Part shown: one piece after another, positions 47,021-55,366 of the stretch
How the letters are laid out: the number at the start of each line of letters is the position of its first letter
Position numbering within the stretch: the first letter of the stretch is position 1
NCBI GenBank assembly: GCA_052389915.1
Contig: JBQTHL010000026.1
Coordinates: 81,331 to 145,330, forward strand
Length of the DNA: 64,000 nucleotides
Direction: 5' to 3'
DNA from: Panacagrimonas sp052389915
Lineage (GTDB): Bacteria; Pseudomonadota; Gammaproteobacteria; Nevskiales; Nevskiaceae
Program-made: the position numbers and the translations under genes
Notes under the pieces: model-generated
Seen by the model: only the letters and a program-made list of their open reading frames with translations
Told to the model about the DNA's origin: nothing
Databases searched by the model: none

Positions 47021-48087
47021 CAGGCGGGTGAGGTCTCGGTAACGTTCGCTTCGCGAACCGGGTGCGGCGCCAATTGGCTGCGATATTGTCCCGGCGTCAC
47101 GCCCAGGCAGCGCTTGAACGAGCGCACGAATCCACCCGCATCGCCGTAGCCGAGCGCATCCGCAATCTCATGGATGCGCAGATGCTCATTGGTCAGCAGC
47201 TCGCAGGCGCGCTGCTTCTTCACCTTGTCAACCACCTCGTGGTAGCTGGTGTTCATCGAACGCAGTCGGCGGATCAGGGTGCGCGGCGAACAGTGCAGGC
47301 GCGCGGCCATGGTTTCCAGGCTGGGCGCGAAGCCGTCGCTGTGAACCTGTTCGAGCCCCTCGAACAAGACCTGGCGGATCAGGGTCAGCGTGTCGCGCTC
47401 GTCGGAAGTTCCGCACAAGGTCTTGCAGCGGTTGCAGGCCGCTTCCCACAAGGTCTCGTCGAAACCGACGTTGGGCATGTCGCGCCAGACCTGCGGAAAG
47501 ATCAGGGCGTTGCGGTCAGCCCCGAACATCACCGGACACTGGAACCAGCGCGCGTATGTCGCCGCGTGATCCGGCGCGGGATAGGCCAGCTCGATGCGCG
47601 CATCGGCAATCGATCCGGGCCGGATGGTGCGTGCGTACTCGTGCATCACCAGCATGGGGACCTCGACCAGCATCGCGCGGATCGGTCCGAAATCCATCAG
47701 CTCCGAGACTTCGGCCACGAAGTTCCCGTTCTTGGCGTGGCCTTGCCAGTGCAGGTAGGGCACGCGACTCGGGATGTACTTGAGAAACACGTCGAAGCCG
47801 TCACCCAGGGTGGGAGCACTGAGCCAGGCCGCGCTGACCGGCCCATGAAAATGCTCGCCCATGCGCTGGCCCCAGCGCAGGTACCAGTCGGGACTCGTCG
47901 CCAGCGACCGCGCATTGCGCAGCAGGTGCAGGTGCTGAAGCACCGTGATGGGCTTGGCGTAGTCCTCTATCTCTTCGGCCTTCAGCCCCGTGCCGAACGT
48001 CAGCCGCTCGAGATCCCGCACCTCCTGCGCGAGCTGGCGCGCGTAGGTGTTGGGCATCAGCAGGCGTTCGATGTCGGTGTCGTTCAT
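47020..48087 (-). CDS. AraC family regulator with arabinose-binding-type (OruR-like) N-domain
   Basis: 355 residues from the ATG at 48087; a GTG at 48099 adds four. Residues about 20-210 match the Arabinose_bd domain of OruR/ArgR-like AraC proteins; the C-terminal 100 residues carry two helix-turn-helices (LHCSPRTLIRRLR, then IHEIADALGYGDAGGFVRSFKRCLGVTPGQYR). It is coupled to the MFS gene and divergent from the oxidoreductase cluster, so it likely controls both. Confidence 0.88.
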   Translation of the reverse strand: MNDTDIERLLMPNTYARQLAQEVRDLERLTFGTGLKAEEIEDYAKPITVLQHLHLLRNARSLATSPDWYLRWGQRMGEHFHGPVSAAWLSAPTLGDGFDVFLKYIPSRVPYLHWQGHAKNGNFVAEVSELMDFGPIRAMLVEVPMLVMHEYARTIRPGSIADARIELAYPAPDHAATYARWFQCPVMFGADRNALIFPQVWRDMPNVGFDETLWEAACNRCKTLCGTSDERDTLTLIRQVLFEGLEQVHSDGFAPSLETMAARLHCSPRTLIRRLRSMNTSYHEVVDKVKKQRACELLTNEHLRIHEIADALGYGDAGGFVRSFKRCLGVTPGQYRSQLAPHPVREANVTETSPA

Positions 48088-48151
48088 GGCCTTCGTCACT
48101 CCGGGACAACAAACCTGTCACCGCGTGCTGATTGCTGTCAATGTTTCATCT

Positions 48152-48168
48152 CCTACGCTAGGCGTAGG
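48152..48168. promoter_or_regulatory. palindromic candidate operator
   Basis: CCTACGC-TAG-GCGTAGG, a perfect 7-bp dyad in the 109-bp divergent region between the AraC regulator and the saccharopine-dehydrogenase-like gene. It lies 28 bp before the latter's ATG, over the probable -10/+1 region. Confidence 0.45.
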
Positions 48169-48196
48169 TTCAACAAACCCCGAGGAGAGAAATCAC

Positions 48197-49318
48197 ATGA
48201 GCAGCAAGAAGCCCGTCGTCATTTACGGAGTCACCGGCTACACCGGCCGCCTCGTCGCCGAATTCCTGCGCGAGTACCACATGCCCTTCATCGCCGCCGG
48301 CCGCGATGCCAAGCGCATCAAGGAAGTGCTGGACAAGGTGCCCGGCATCGAAACCGCCGAGTACGACATTGTCGAGGTCGCCCATACCACCGAGGCCCTG
48401 ACCGAAATGCTCAAGGGTACGAAGGTGCTGTGCAACATGGTCGGCCCCTTCATGGAGCTCGGCCCGGAAGCGGTGGAAGCCTGCCTCGCGGCCGGCGTGC
48501 ACTACACCGACACCAACGGCGAGCAGAACTGGATGATGTGGTGCGAGGAGAACTACGGCGAGAAGTTCGCCAAGAAGAACCTGCTGCTGACCCCCGGCAT
48601 CGCGCAGATGTACACCACCGGCGAGATCGCCGCGAACATCTGCCTGGAGACCCCGGGCCTCGACACGCTCGACATCCTGGTGCTGTGGAAGGGCTTCCCG
48701 ACCTACGCCTCCACGCAGACGATCTTCTCGATCCTCACCGCCAACTTCTACTACCTCGAGAACAAGAAGTACGTGCAGTGGTCGCCGTTCGCGAAAGCCG
48801 AATGCATCGTTCCCGGCCAGCACGCCGTTGCCATGACCCTGCCCTGGGGCGGCACCGCGCACCCGGTCTGGTTCAAGAACGATCCGCGCGTGAAAGACTG
48901 CCGCGCCATGGGCGGCGTGTTCGAGCGCACCGTGATGGAAGGCGTGGTGCAGATCACGCAGGTGGTCGAGGACCAGATCAAGAAGATGCCCAAGGATCAG
49001 CAGAAGAAGGCGCTGTCCGATATGGCCGCCAGCCTGCAGGCCGGCATGCCGCCGCGCGAGAACCAGCGTGTCAACATCTCGGTGGACTCGGTGCACGCCA
49101 GCGGCCCCGCCGGTCACGCGCACTGCGTCATTCACGGCACCTGCAACTACAAGCAGACCGGCTTGCTGCAGGCCTACGTCGCGTATCATCTGTGCCAGGC
49201 GCCGCCGAAGCGTTATGGCTTCGCCTCCGGTTGCCAGGCCTTCGGGCATCGCGAGTTGCTCGGCGTGTTGCAGAACTTCGGGCTCGTCCAGAAACCGGTC
49301 CTGACGGTCAACGCCTGA
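48197..49318 (+). CDS. saccharopine dehydrogenase-like NAD(P)-binding protein
   Basis: 373 residues from the ATG at 48197 with GAGGAG upstream. The N-terminal Rossmann start VVIYGVTGYTGRLVAEFL, then NMVGPFMELG and VHYTDTNGEQ, are shared with saccharopine dehydrogenase-like and trans-acting enoyl-reductase-like proteins; the C-terminal part lacks lysine-pathway specific features. It is probably a reductase of a lipid or other hydrophobic metabolite. It heads a plus-strand cluster with two CurA-type reductases, divergent from the AraC regulator. Confidence 0.8.
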   Translation: MSSKKPVVIYGVTGYTGRLVAEFLREYHMPFIAAGRDAKRIKEVLDKVPGIETAEYDIVEVAHTTEALTEMLKGTKVLCNMVGPFMELGPEAVEACLAAGVHYTDTNGEQNWMMWCEENYGEKFAKKNLLLTPGIAQMYTTGEIAANICLETPGLDTLDILVLWKGFPTYASTQTIFSILTANFYYLENKKYVQWSPFAKAECIVPGQHAVAMTLPWGGTAHPVWFKNDPRVKDCRAMGGVFERTVMEGVVQITQVVEDQIKKMPKDQQKKALSDMAASLQAGMPPRENQRVNISVDSVHASGPAGHAHCVIHGTCNYKQTGLLQAYVAYHLCQAPPKRYGFASGCQAFGHRELLGVLQNFGLVQKPVLTVNA

Positions 49319-49352
49319 CGCTGACTCTCGCGGCCATGCTCTGCGACAGCGT

Positions 49353-49438
49353 GTAGCGGGTTGGGGTGAGCGATAGCGAACCCCAACTCTGCGCCCGCTC
49401 GAACCCGACCCCGTTGGGGTTCGTACCTCACCCCAACC
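49353..49438. repeat. REP-like hairpin pair, family A copy 2
   Basis: GTAG at 49353, then GTTGGGGTGAG...CGAACCCCAAC and GTTGGGGTTCG...CTCACCCCAACC, ending at 49438. Same stem words as 8040-8115; the 3' end reads CTGC instead of CTAC, so one end has decayed. It is intergenic between the saccharopine-dehydrogenase-like gene and the first CurA gene. Confidence 0.8.
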
Positions 49439-49514
49439 TGCGCGGCTCGCGCTCATAATTCGCTGCGCAAATACCGGCTGCGCGAGAGCCGACCATTCTT
49501 CAGGAGAGCGAACC

Positions 49515-50525
49515 ATGCAGAACCGACAGTGGATACTCACGCGTCGCCCCGTCGGCGATATCCGTGACGGTGATCTCGTGTTCCAGACCAACCCCATCCC
49601 CAAGCCGAAAAAGGGCGAGGTGGTGGTGAAGAACGAGTGGCTCTCGCTCGATCCGACGAACCGGCTCTGGATGAGCGACATGGACCAGTACATGCCGCCG
49701 GTGCTGCTGGGCGCGCCCATGCGCGGCTTCGTGGTCGGCAAGGTGGTGGACAGTGCGTCGGATGCCTTTCCGGTCGGCAGCTACGCGACGGGCCTCGGCT
49801 CCTGGAGCGACTACTCCTGCGAACCGGCGGCGATGCTCTCGCCCACGCCCGAGGTACCGGGCATTTCGCGCAAGGACGTGTTCGGCCAGTTCGGCATCGT
49901 CGGGCCCACGGCCTACTTCGGGTTGCTGGAAATCGGCGCGCCGAAAATCGGCGAGACCCTGGTGGTGTCGGGCGCCGCGGGTGCGGTGGGCAGCATCGCC
50001 GTGCAACTCGGCAAGGTCTGGGGCTGCAAGGTGGTGGCCATCGCCGGCGGCAAGGACAAGTGCGACTGGATCAGGAACGATCTCGGCGCGGACCAGGTCA
50101 TCGACTACAAGAGCCAGGACGTGGACAAGAGCCTGCGCGGGCTGTGCCCGGAAGGCATCGACATCTATTTCGACAACGTCGGCGGCGACACGCTCAACGC
50201 CGCGATGGGCCAGATGAACATGTACGGCCGCATCATCCAGTGCGGCATGATCGCGGTGTACAACAAGGATGGCCATGACGCGGCGCCGTCGAACTATCCG
50301 CGCATTCTGATGAAGCGCCTCAAGGTACAGGGCTTCATCGTCATCGACTACGCCGCGCGTTATCCGGAAGCGATCCGCGCGCTGGCCAAGCTGCATCTCG
50401 AAGGGCGCCTGAAATGGCGCCACCACGAACTCGAAGGGCTGGAGCAGGCCGACAAGGCCGTGCGCATGCTCTACACCGGCGGCAACACCGGCAAGCTGAT
50501 GATCAAGATTGCCGATCCGAGCTGA
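49515..50525 (+). CDS. NADP-dependent MDR oxidoreductase (CurA-like), copy 1
   Basis: 336 residues; SD CAGGAGAG. Zinc-free medium-chain reductase: N-terminal catalytic part with EWLSLDPTNRLWM, then Rossmann VVSGAAGAVGSIAVQLGK and AGGKDKCDWI, as in CurA, leukotriene B4 dehydrogenase and PtgR. It reduces double bonds of alpha,beta-unsaturated ketones or acyl compounds. It pairs with a paralogue 30 bp downstream. Confidence 0.9.
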   Translation: MQNRQWILTRRPVGDIRDGDLVFQTNPIPKPKKGEVVVKNEWLSLDPTNRLWMSDMDQYMPPVLLGAPMRGFVVGKVVDSASDAFPVGSYATGLGSWSDYSCEPAAMLSPTPEVPGISRKDVFGQFGIVGPTAYFGLLEIGAPKIGETLVVSGAAGAVGSIAVQLGKVWGCKVVAIAGGKDKCDWIRNDLGADQVIDYKSQDVDKSLRGLCPEGIDIYFDNVGGDTLNAAMGQMNMYGRIIQCGMIAVYNKDGHDAAPSNYPRILMKRLKVQGFIVIDYAARYPEAIRALAKLHLEGRLKWRHHELEGLEQADKAVRMLYTGGNTGKLMIKIADPS

Positions 50526-50555
50526 CACACCTACGTATCACTGACAGGAATTTCC

Positions 50556-51587
50556 ATGCCGCAGTCCGCTACGACCAACCGCCGTTTCGTCCTCGCCCAG
50601 TATCCGGAGGGTGATCTGACACCCGACGCCTTGCGCTTCGAGAGCGTTGAGGTTCCCAAGCCCGGCCCGCACCAGGTCCTGCTGCGCACCTTGTGGCTGT
50701 CGCTGGACCCGTACATGCGCACGCGCATCAACAAGCAGGACGGCTACATGCCGAGCCTCAAGCCTGGCGAAGTGATGGTGGGCGGCACGGTGTCGCGAGT
50801 GGAAGCCTCGAACCATCCCGGCTACAAGGTCGGTGACGTAGTGCATTCCTACGCCGGCTGGCAGGACTACACGCTGTCCGACGGCAGCGACATCATCGTC
50901 AAGCTGCCCGCGGGCATGAAAAATCCGAGCTGGTACCTGGGTTCGCTCGGCATGCCCGGGTTCACCGCCTGGTACTCGTTGATGAAGATCGGCAAGCCCA
51001 AACCGGGCGAGACCTTCGTCGTGGCCGCGGCCACCGGCGCAGTGGGCCAGATCATCGGCCAGCTCGCCAAGGCGCAAGACTGCCGCGTGGTCGGCATTGC
51101 CGGCGGCAAGGACAAGTGTGCGTACGCCACGGGTGAGCTGGGCTTCGATGCCTGCATCGACCATCGCGCGAAGGATTTTCCCGCGCAGCTCGCGGCGGCC
51201 TGCCCCAAGGGCATCGACATCTACCTGGAGAACGTCGGCGGGCCGGTGTCAGACGCGGTGCAGAGTCTGCTCAACATCGGCGCGCGCATCCCGATCTGCG
51301 GCCTGATCGCGCACTACAGCGGCGGCGGCATGGACGGCAAGGATCGGCTGCCGGCGTTCCTGGGCGACGTATTGTTCCGGCGCCTGAAGGTCGAGGGCTT
51401 CATCATTTTCGATCACTACCCCGAGTACTACGCCAGCTTCGTCACAGACACCACGCCGCTGATCGAAAGCGGCAAGCTCAAGATTCGCGAGGACGTGATC
51501 GGCTCGCTGGAAGGTGCCACGCGGGGTTTGATCGACCTGCTGAAGGGCGGGAATTTCGGAAAGGTCGTGGTGAAAGTCGGCGCTTAG
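50556..51587 (+). CDS. NADP-dependent MDR oxidoreductase (CurA-like), copy 2
   Basis: 343 residues; same architecture as copy 1 (LRTLWLSLDPYMRTR, Rossmann AATGAVGQIIGQLAK, AGGKDKCAYA, then YLENVGG). The two are clearly diverged paralogues from an old tandem duplication. They are probably cotranscribed. It ends ahead of a REP-like element and the convergent thiolase gene. Confidence 0.9.
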   Translation: MPQSATTNRRFVLAQYPEGDLTPDALRFESVEVPKPGPHQVLLRTLWLSLDPYMRTRINKQDGYMPSLKPGEVMVGGTVSRVEASNHPGYKVGDVVHSYAGWQDYTLSDGSDIIVKLPAGMKNPSWYLGSLGMPGFTAWYSLMKIGKPKPGETFVVAAATGAVGQIIGQLAKAQDCRVVGIAGGKDKCAYATGELGFDACIDHRAKDFPAQLAAACPKGIDIYLENVGGPVSDAVQSLLNIGARIPICGLIAHYSGGGMDGKDRLPAFLGDVLFRRLKVEGFIIFDHYPEYYASFVTDTTPLIESGKLKIREDVIGSLEGATRGLIDLLKGGNFGKVVVKVGA

Positions 51588-51608
51588 GGAAAGGCTGCAT
51601 AGGTCGGA

Positions 51609-51738
51609 CTTCAGCCCGACTCACGCCGCTGCGATGTCGGGCTGAAGCTGCCGCAGCTGCCGTAGGCTGGGTTGGTTTCATCAACCCAGCGCTGTTCGTA
51701 CGCTGCGACGCTGGGTTTCGTTCCTCAACCCAGCCTAC
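51609..51738. repeat. REP-like hairpins, family B (two units)
   Basis: Unit 1: CTTCAGCCCGAC (51609-51620) with its complement at 51636-51647. Unit 2: GTAGGCTGGGTTG (51662-51674) with CAACCCAGCCTAC (51726-51738), plus an inner pair AACCCAGCG (51683) / CGCTGGGTT (51709). Unit 2 keeps GTAG and CTAC ends. It lies between convergent genes and may terminate transcription. Confidence 0.85.
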
Positions 51739-51747
51739 TTTCCTACC

Positions 51748-52929
51748 TCAGGTCCGCCCGTACATCGTCACCACACACGCACCGCCCAGCCCAAGATTGT
51801 GCTGTAGCGCAATCTGCGGATTGTCCACTTGGCGCGGACCGCAGCGTCCGCGCAACTGATCGACCAGCTCGGTGCACTGCGCCAGGCCTGTCGCGCCCAG
51901 CGGATGTCCCTTGCTCAGCAAGCCGCCCGAGGGATTGGTGACCACACGCCCGCCGTAGGTGTTGTCGCCGTCGGCGATGAACTTGTCGGAGGTGCCTTCC
52001 GGTGTCAGGCCCAGGCCCTCGTAGGTCAGCACTTCGTTGGCGGTGAAGCAGTCGTGCAGCTCGCATACGTCCACGTCTGACGGACCCACGCCGGCCTGCT
52101 CGTAGACCCTCTTTGCGGCGGCGCCGGTCATGTCGTAACCCACGGCCTTGATCATCGAGCCCTCGTTGAAGGTCGAGGTGTAGTCGGTGGTCATCGCCTG
52201 GGCAAGAATCGCCACGTCTGTCTTGAGGCCGTGTTTTTTGGCGAAGGCTTCGCTGACCACGATGGCCGCGGCCGCGCCGCAGGTGGGCGGGCAGCACATC
52301 AGGCGTGTCATGGGCCCGAAGATCACCGGTGAGGCCAGTACCTGCTCCTCGGTGACGAGGTCGCGGAAGATCGCCTTGTCGTTGTGCTGCGCGTGCTTGC
52401 GCGCCTTGACCGAAACACGGGCGAAGACCTCGGGGCCGACGTTGTATTTCTCCAAATATTCCGCGCCCGCGGTGCCGAACATGTGCGGCGCCATCGGCGC
52501 GCCGGGTGCGGGCTTCAACTGCTGTGCGATGTCGATGAAGTTGCCGAGCGGCTCGGGGCGGTCATTGAAATGGCTGACCAGCGCGCCGGGTTGCATCTGC
52601 TCGAAGCCCACCGCGAGCGCGCAGTCCACCGCGCCGCTCTCGACGGCTTGCCGCGCGAGATACAGAGCGCTGGAACCGGTCGAGCAATTGTTGTTGACGT
52701 TGATCACCGGCACGCCGGTCATGCCCACGTGGTAGATCGCGCGCTGGCCGCAGGTGCTGTCGCCGTAGACATAGCCGGCGTAGACCTGCTGGATTTTCTC
52801 GTAGCCGACACCGGCGTCTTCGAGCGCAATGGCGATGGCCTTGGCGCCCATGACGTCGTAGGTCTCGCTCTTGCCGGGCTTGACGAAGGGGATCATGCCG
52901 ACGCCGGCGACGAAGGTTCTGAGGCTCAT
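51748..52929 (-). CDS. thiolase-fold lipid-transfer protein (SCP2-thiolase type)
   Basis: 393 residues. The active-site Cys lies in VNNNCSTGSSAL (about residue 92), followed by HDCFTANE (His) and a C-terminal HPLGATGLAQ and LGLGGACVV region. The sequence fits the 'lipid-transfer protein' thiolase family used in degradation of branched or sterol side-chain acyl-CoAs. It faces the CurA genes and may act in the same catabolic route. No SCP2 domain is fused. Confidence 0.85.
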   Translation of the reverse strand: MSLRTFVAGVGMIPFVKPGKSETYDVMGAKAIAIALEDAGVGYEKIQQVYAGYVYGDSTCGQRAIYHVGMTGVPVINVNNNCSTGSSALYLARQAVESGAVDCALAVGFEQMQPGALVSHFNDRPEPLGNFIDIAQQLKPAPGAPMAPHMFGTAGAEYLEKYNVGPEVFARVSVKARKHAQHNDKAIFRDLVTEEQVLASPVIFGPMTRLMCCPPTCGAAAAIVVSEAFAKKHGLKTDVAILAQAMTTDYTSTFNEGSMIKAVGYDMTGAAAKRVYEQAGVGPSDVDVCELHDCFTANEVLTYEGLGLTPEGTSDKFIADGDNTYGGRVVTNPSGGLLSKGHPLGATGLAQCTELVDQLRGRCGPRQVDNPQIALQHNLGLGGACVVTMYGRT

Positions 52930-53262
52930 GTGACTGCTCCGGGTGCTGGGAAAGTTCAGGCCAAACTATAGCCGCCGGGCGCGAAGGCAAGGCCGGCCAA
53001 AAGGCTAGGGTGAGCCCGCTACAAGTCTGTCGCGGGCGTGGCCCGCTCCTACGGATCGACGGGTTCTGTAGGAGCTGGCAGCGCGCCGTTATCGCGGAAC
53101 AAACGGGGCTCTACGGTGCCATGCCCTCCCCGGTGGATGCGCTTCGCTTATCCACCCTACGCTTCGCCGGTCTGTAGGGTGGATAAGCGGTGCGCATCCA
53201 CCATCCCGGGCTAAGGGGTCGGGTGATCCTAGGCTGATGGAAGCGGGCCACGCCCGCGACCG
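52930..53262. repeat. intergenic region with REP-like hairpins, family C
   Basis: No gene in this 333-bp stretch. GCGGGC-GTG-GCCCGC then CTAC (to 53052); GTAGGAG at 53068; then GGTGGAT...ATCCACC-CTAC (53132-53160) facing GTAG-GGTGGAT...ATCCACC (53174-53202); and another GCGGGC-CAC-GCCCGC hairpin near 53243, an inverted copy of the first. Here CTAC and GTAG face each other, the opposite order to families A, B and D. No promoter was recognised with confidence. Confidence 0.8.
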
Positions 53263-54891
53263 TCAAAGCTTCGGAGCGGTGTTTGTGGGTTCCGGCGTTG
53301 TCACCGAGGTGGGCACCGGCTCCACCGGCGCGACCGGAACTTCAGCCGGCACCGCGGCGATTTTCTGCGTCAGCATCTGCTTGCACTGGCCGCAGGCGCT
53401 GCGCGTCATCAGGTCGCCGAGGCGTTCGCGCTTGCCGTTGAGACTCTCTTCCGATTCCAGAATGCGATCGGCCGCGCGCTCGTAAGTCGGCAACAGCATC
53501 TGCTGCAACTGCGCGTCGAGACTGGAGAGGCTCTCCAGGCTTTCGGTATCCAGCGCCTTCAATTCGCGCACCGTCAGCAGTTGCTGCAACTGCGCCAGTT
53601 CGCGCTCGGCGTCGCGCAGGGCCGGCGCTTCCGGATCGGCCGTGCCTGCGAGCGCGGAGGTCCAGCTCGGATAAGCCTGCGCGCGGGCGAACAGCGCGGT
53701 GGCGTGATCCCAGATGGTGGCGAACTGCGACTGGCCACGGACCGCCGCAGTGCGGATGCAGGCGTCGGACTGCTGCGCCCGCTCGCGGTAGTGCTCGATC
53801 CAGTAACCATCGTCCGGTGTCGGCAGCAACGCGGCCTGTTGCGCGAACTGGAGCAGGCGGCCGGCACGTCGCCACGCGGGCTGCTCGGATTGCGAGCGGC
53901 GAATCTGGAGCAGCAACTCGCCACGCGACAGCAGATGCCGCTCATATTCGGCCTGCTTGCGCGCCAACTGGCCGGAGGCGAGCAGCGCGCGATAGTCCGC
54001 CCAGACGCGCTCGTCGGCCTCGCAGGACAGCGCGGCGCCGATAAAGTCCTTCACCGAGCGATAGTCGGTGATGTCGAGTTCGAATCGCACATAGGCCTGC
54101 GCGGGCAGCCAGGCCGCGCCCTTGGCGTCGCACAGCCCGGACGGCGAGACCGAGCGCTCGCAGCGGCGCAGATTGGGCGCGGGCTGTTCGAGTTCGATGC
54201 TGCTGGAATTGAGCATCACCACGAACTGCCGGCCATCGAGCGCTGCGAGTCCCTGGTCGGAACGCAGGCCGAGCAGGGTTTTTTCTTCCCAGTTCTTCTT
54301 CTCGGTCTTGATCTCCTCGCTGAGCATTTCGCCGAGCTTGGAACTCAGGCCGCTGACGACCTGGCCGCCGGGCACGAAGCCCATGCCGAATTTCAGCATC
54401 GGCTCGGCCGTCGCAATCTGCAGCAGATTGGTGACCCACTTGGCCTTGTCCGCCGGCACGCCGCGCACCACGATTTGCAGGTGCGGCGACTTGGACAGCG
54501 ACTCCGGATCGACCAGCAGGCCTTCGCTCAGCAGTGCGTTATCGACCACGGAACTGACAGTCTTGCCGGTCTGCACGTCGTACAGCAGCACCGGGATTTC
54601 CGGGTCGCTGTCGGTGGCAAAGCTCGCCACCGTGCCCTTGCCGAATTTGGCCGAGATCAGCAGCATCGCCGGCCGTTCGGATTCGCGGCCGAAGTCGAGC
54701 GCGCGGCCGTTGGCGTCGAGGTTGGAGCTGACGAAGATGCGCAGGTAGCCGTCCTCGAACTTCGAGGCATTGGGATCCACGACTTCCTGAGCGACGGGCG
54801 TTGCAACCGGCTTGACGAAACGGCCGGGGTTGCAACCCGCGGCGAGCGCGGCAAGGCCTAGAAGGATGAAGCAGCGAAACAGGGGCAGCAT
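53263..54891 (-). CDS. large lipoprotein of unknown function
   Basis: 542 residues. The lipobox LAAGC puts the lipid on Cys20. The first 250 residues are beta-rich with PHLQIVVRGVP; residues 270-500 are strongly helical and Leu/Gln/Glu/Arg-rich, so coiled-coil is likely. A Cys-x2-Cys (ACGQCK) sits near residue 497, and the tail is Pro/Thr/Val-rich. No family is recognised. It is 81 bp downstream of ycgL in the same direction. Confidence 0.7.
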   Translation of the reverse strand: MLPLFRCFILLGLAALAAGCNPGRFVKPVATPVAQEVVDPNASKFEDGYLRIFVSSNLDANGRALDFGRESERPAMLLISAKFGKGTVASFATDSDPEIPVLLYDVQTGKTVSSVVDNALLSEGLLVDPESLSKSPHLQIVVRGVPADKAKWVTNLLQIATAEPMLKFGMGFVPGGQVVSGLSSKLGEMLSEEIKTEKKNWEEKTLLGLRSDQGLAALDGRQFVVMLNSSSIELEQPAPNLRRCERSVSPSGLCDAKGAAWLPAQAYVRFELDITDYRSVKDFIGAALSCEADERVWADYRALLASGQLARKQAEYERHLLSRGELLLQIRRSQSEQPAWRRAGRLLQFAQQAALLPTPDDGYWIEHYRERAQQSDACIRTAAVRGQSQFATIWDHATALFARAQAYPSWTSALAGTADPEAPALRDAERELAQLQQLLTVRELKALDTESLESLSSLDAQLQQMLLPTYERAADRILESEESLNGKRERLGDLMTRSACGQCKQMLTQKIAAVPAEVPVAPVEPVPTSVTTPEPTNTAPKL

Positions 54892-54972
54892 GATTCGGCG
54901 GGATGCGACGAGAGCCTTAACGACAGCACGTCGTGCGATGGGTTCAGAACAGTGTAAGCCGCCGCCGCTTCC

Positions 54973-55257
54973 TCAATCGCCGAAATAGAGGTTGGCGCGA
55001 ACCTGTCCGTCCGGCGGGAACTGCAAATACCAGCCCTGCGTCTCCAGGCTCTGGATCACTTTTCTCACGTCTACGCGCGCCAGCTTGCGTTCCGGGGTCA
55101 GCTCGATCTGCATCGCCTGCGTGAGCGTGCCCACCCGCTTCAACAGGGATGCCGGCAGCTTCGCAATATCCAGGTCGGATCGCACGTAGAGGTACAGCTC
55201 GGCCTGTTTGCTGCCGCGATAGATCGAACAGGGGATCGACGTGCCGGGAGTTTCCAT
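54973..55257 (-). CDS. ycgL: YcgL domain protein
   Basis: 94 residues. The pattern C-x-I-Y-R-x-S-K near the N-terminus, YLYVRSDLDIAKLP and the C-terminal LETQGWYLQFPPDGQ match the small YcgL family found across gammaproteobacteria. Function unknown; E. coli YcgL is a compact alpha/beta protein. It lies between the voltage-sensor gene (109 bp) and the lipoprotein gene. Confidence 0.9.
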   Translation of the reverse strand: METPGTSIPCSIYRGSKQAELYLYVRSDLDIAKLPASLLKRVGTLTQAMQIELTPERKLARVDVRKVIQSLETQGWYLQFPPDGQVRANLYFGD

Positions 55258-55366
55258 GCGGGAGCACTGGCCTTGTATGCCGCATTCTGGACGCTGCGTG
55301 GAAAGATATTGTCCGCCATGCCCGCGACATTGCTCCTACCCGGAGGGGTAAGTCTTCCCGACGGGC

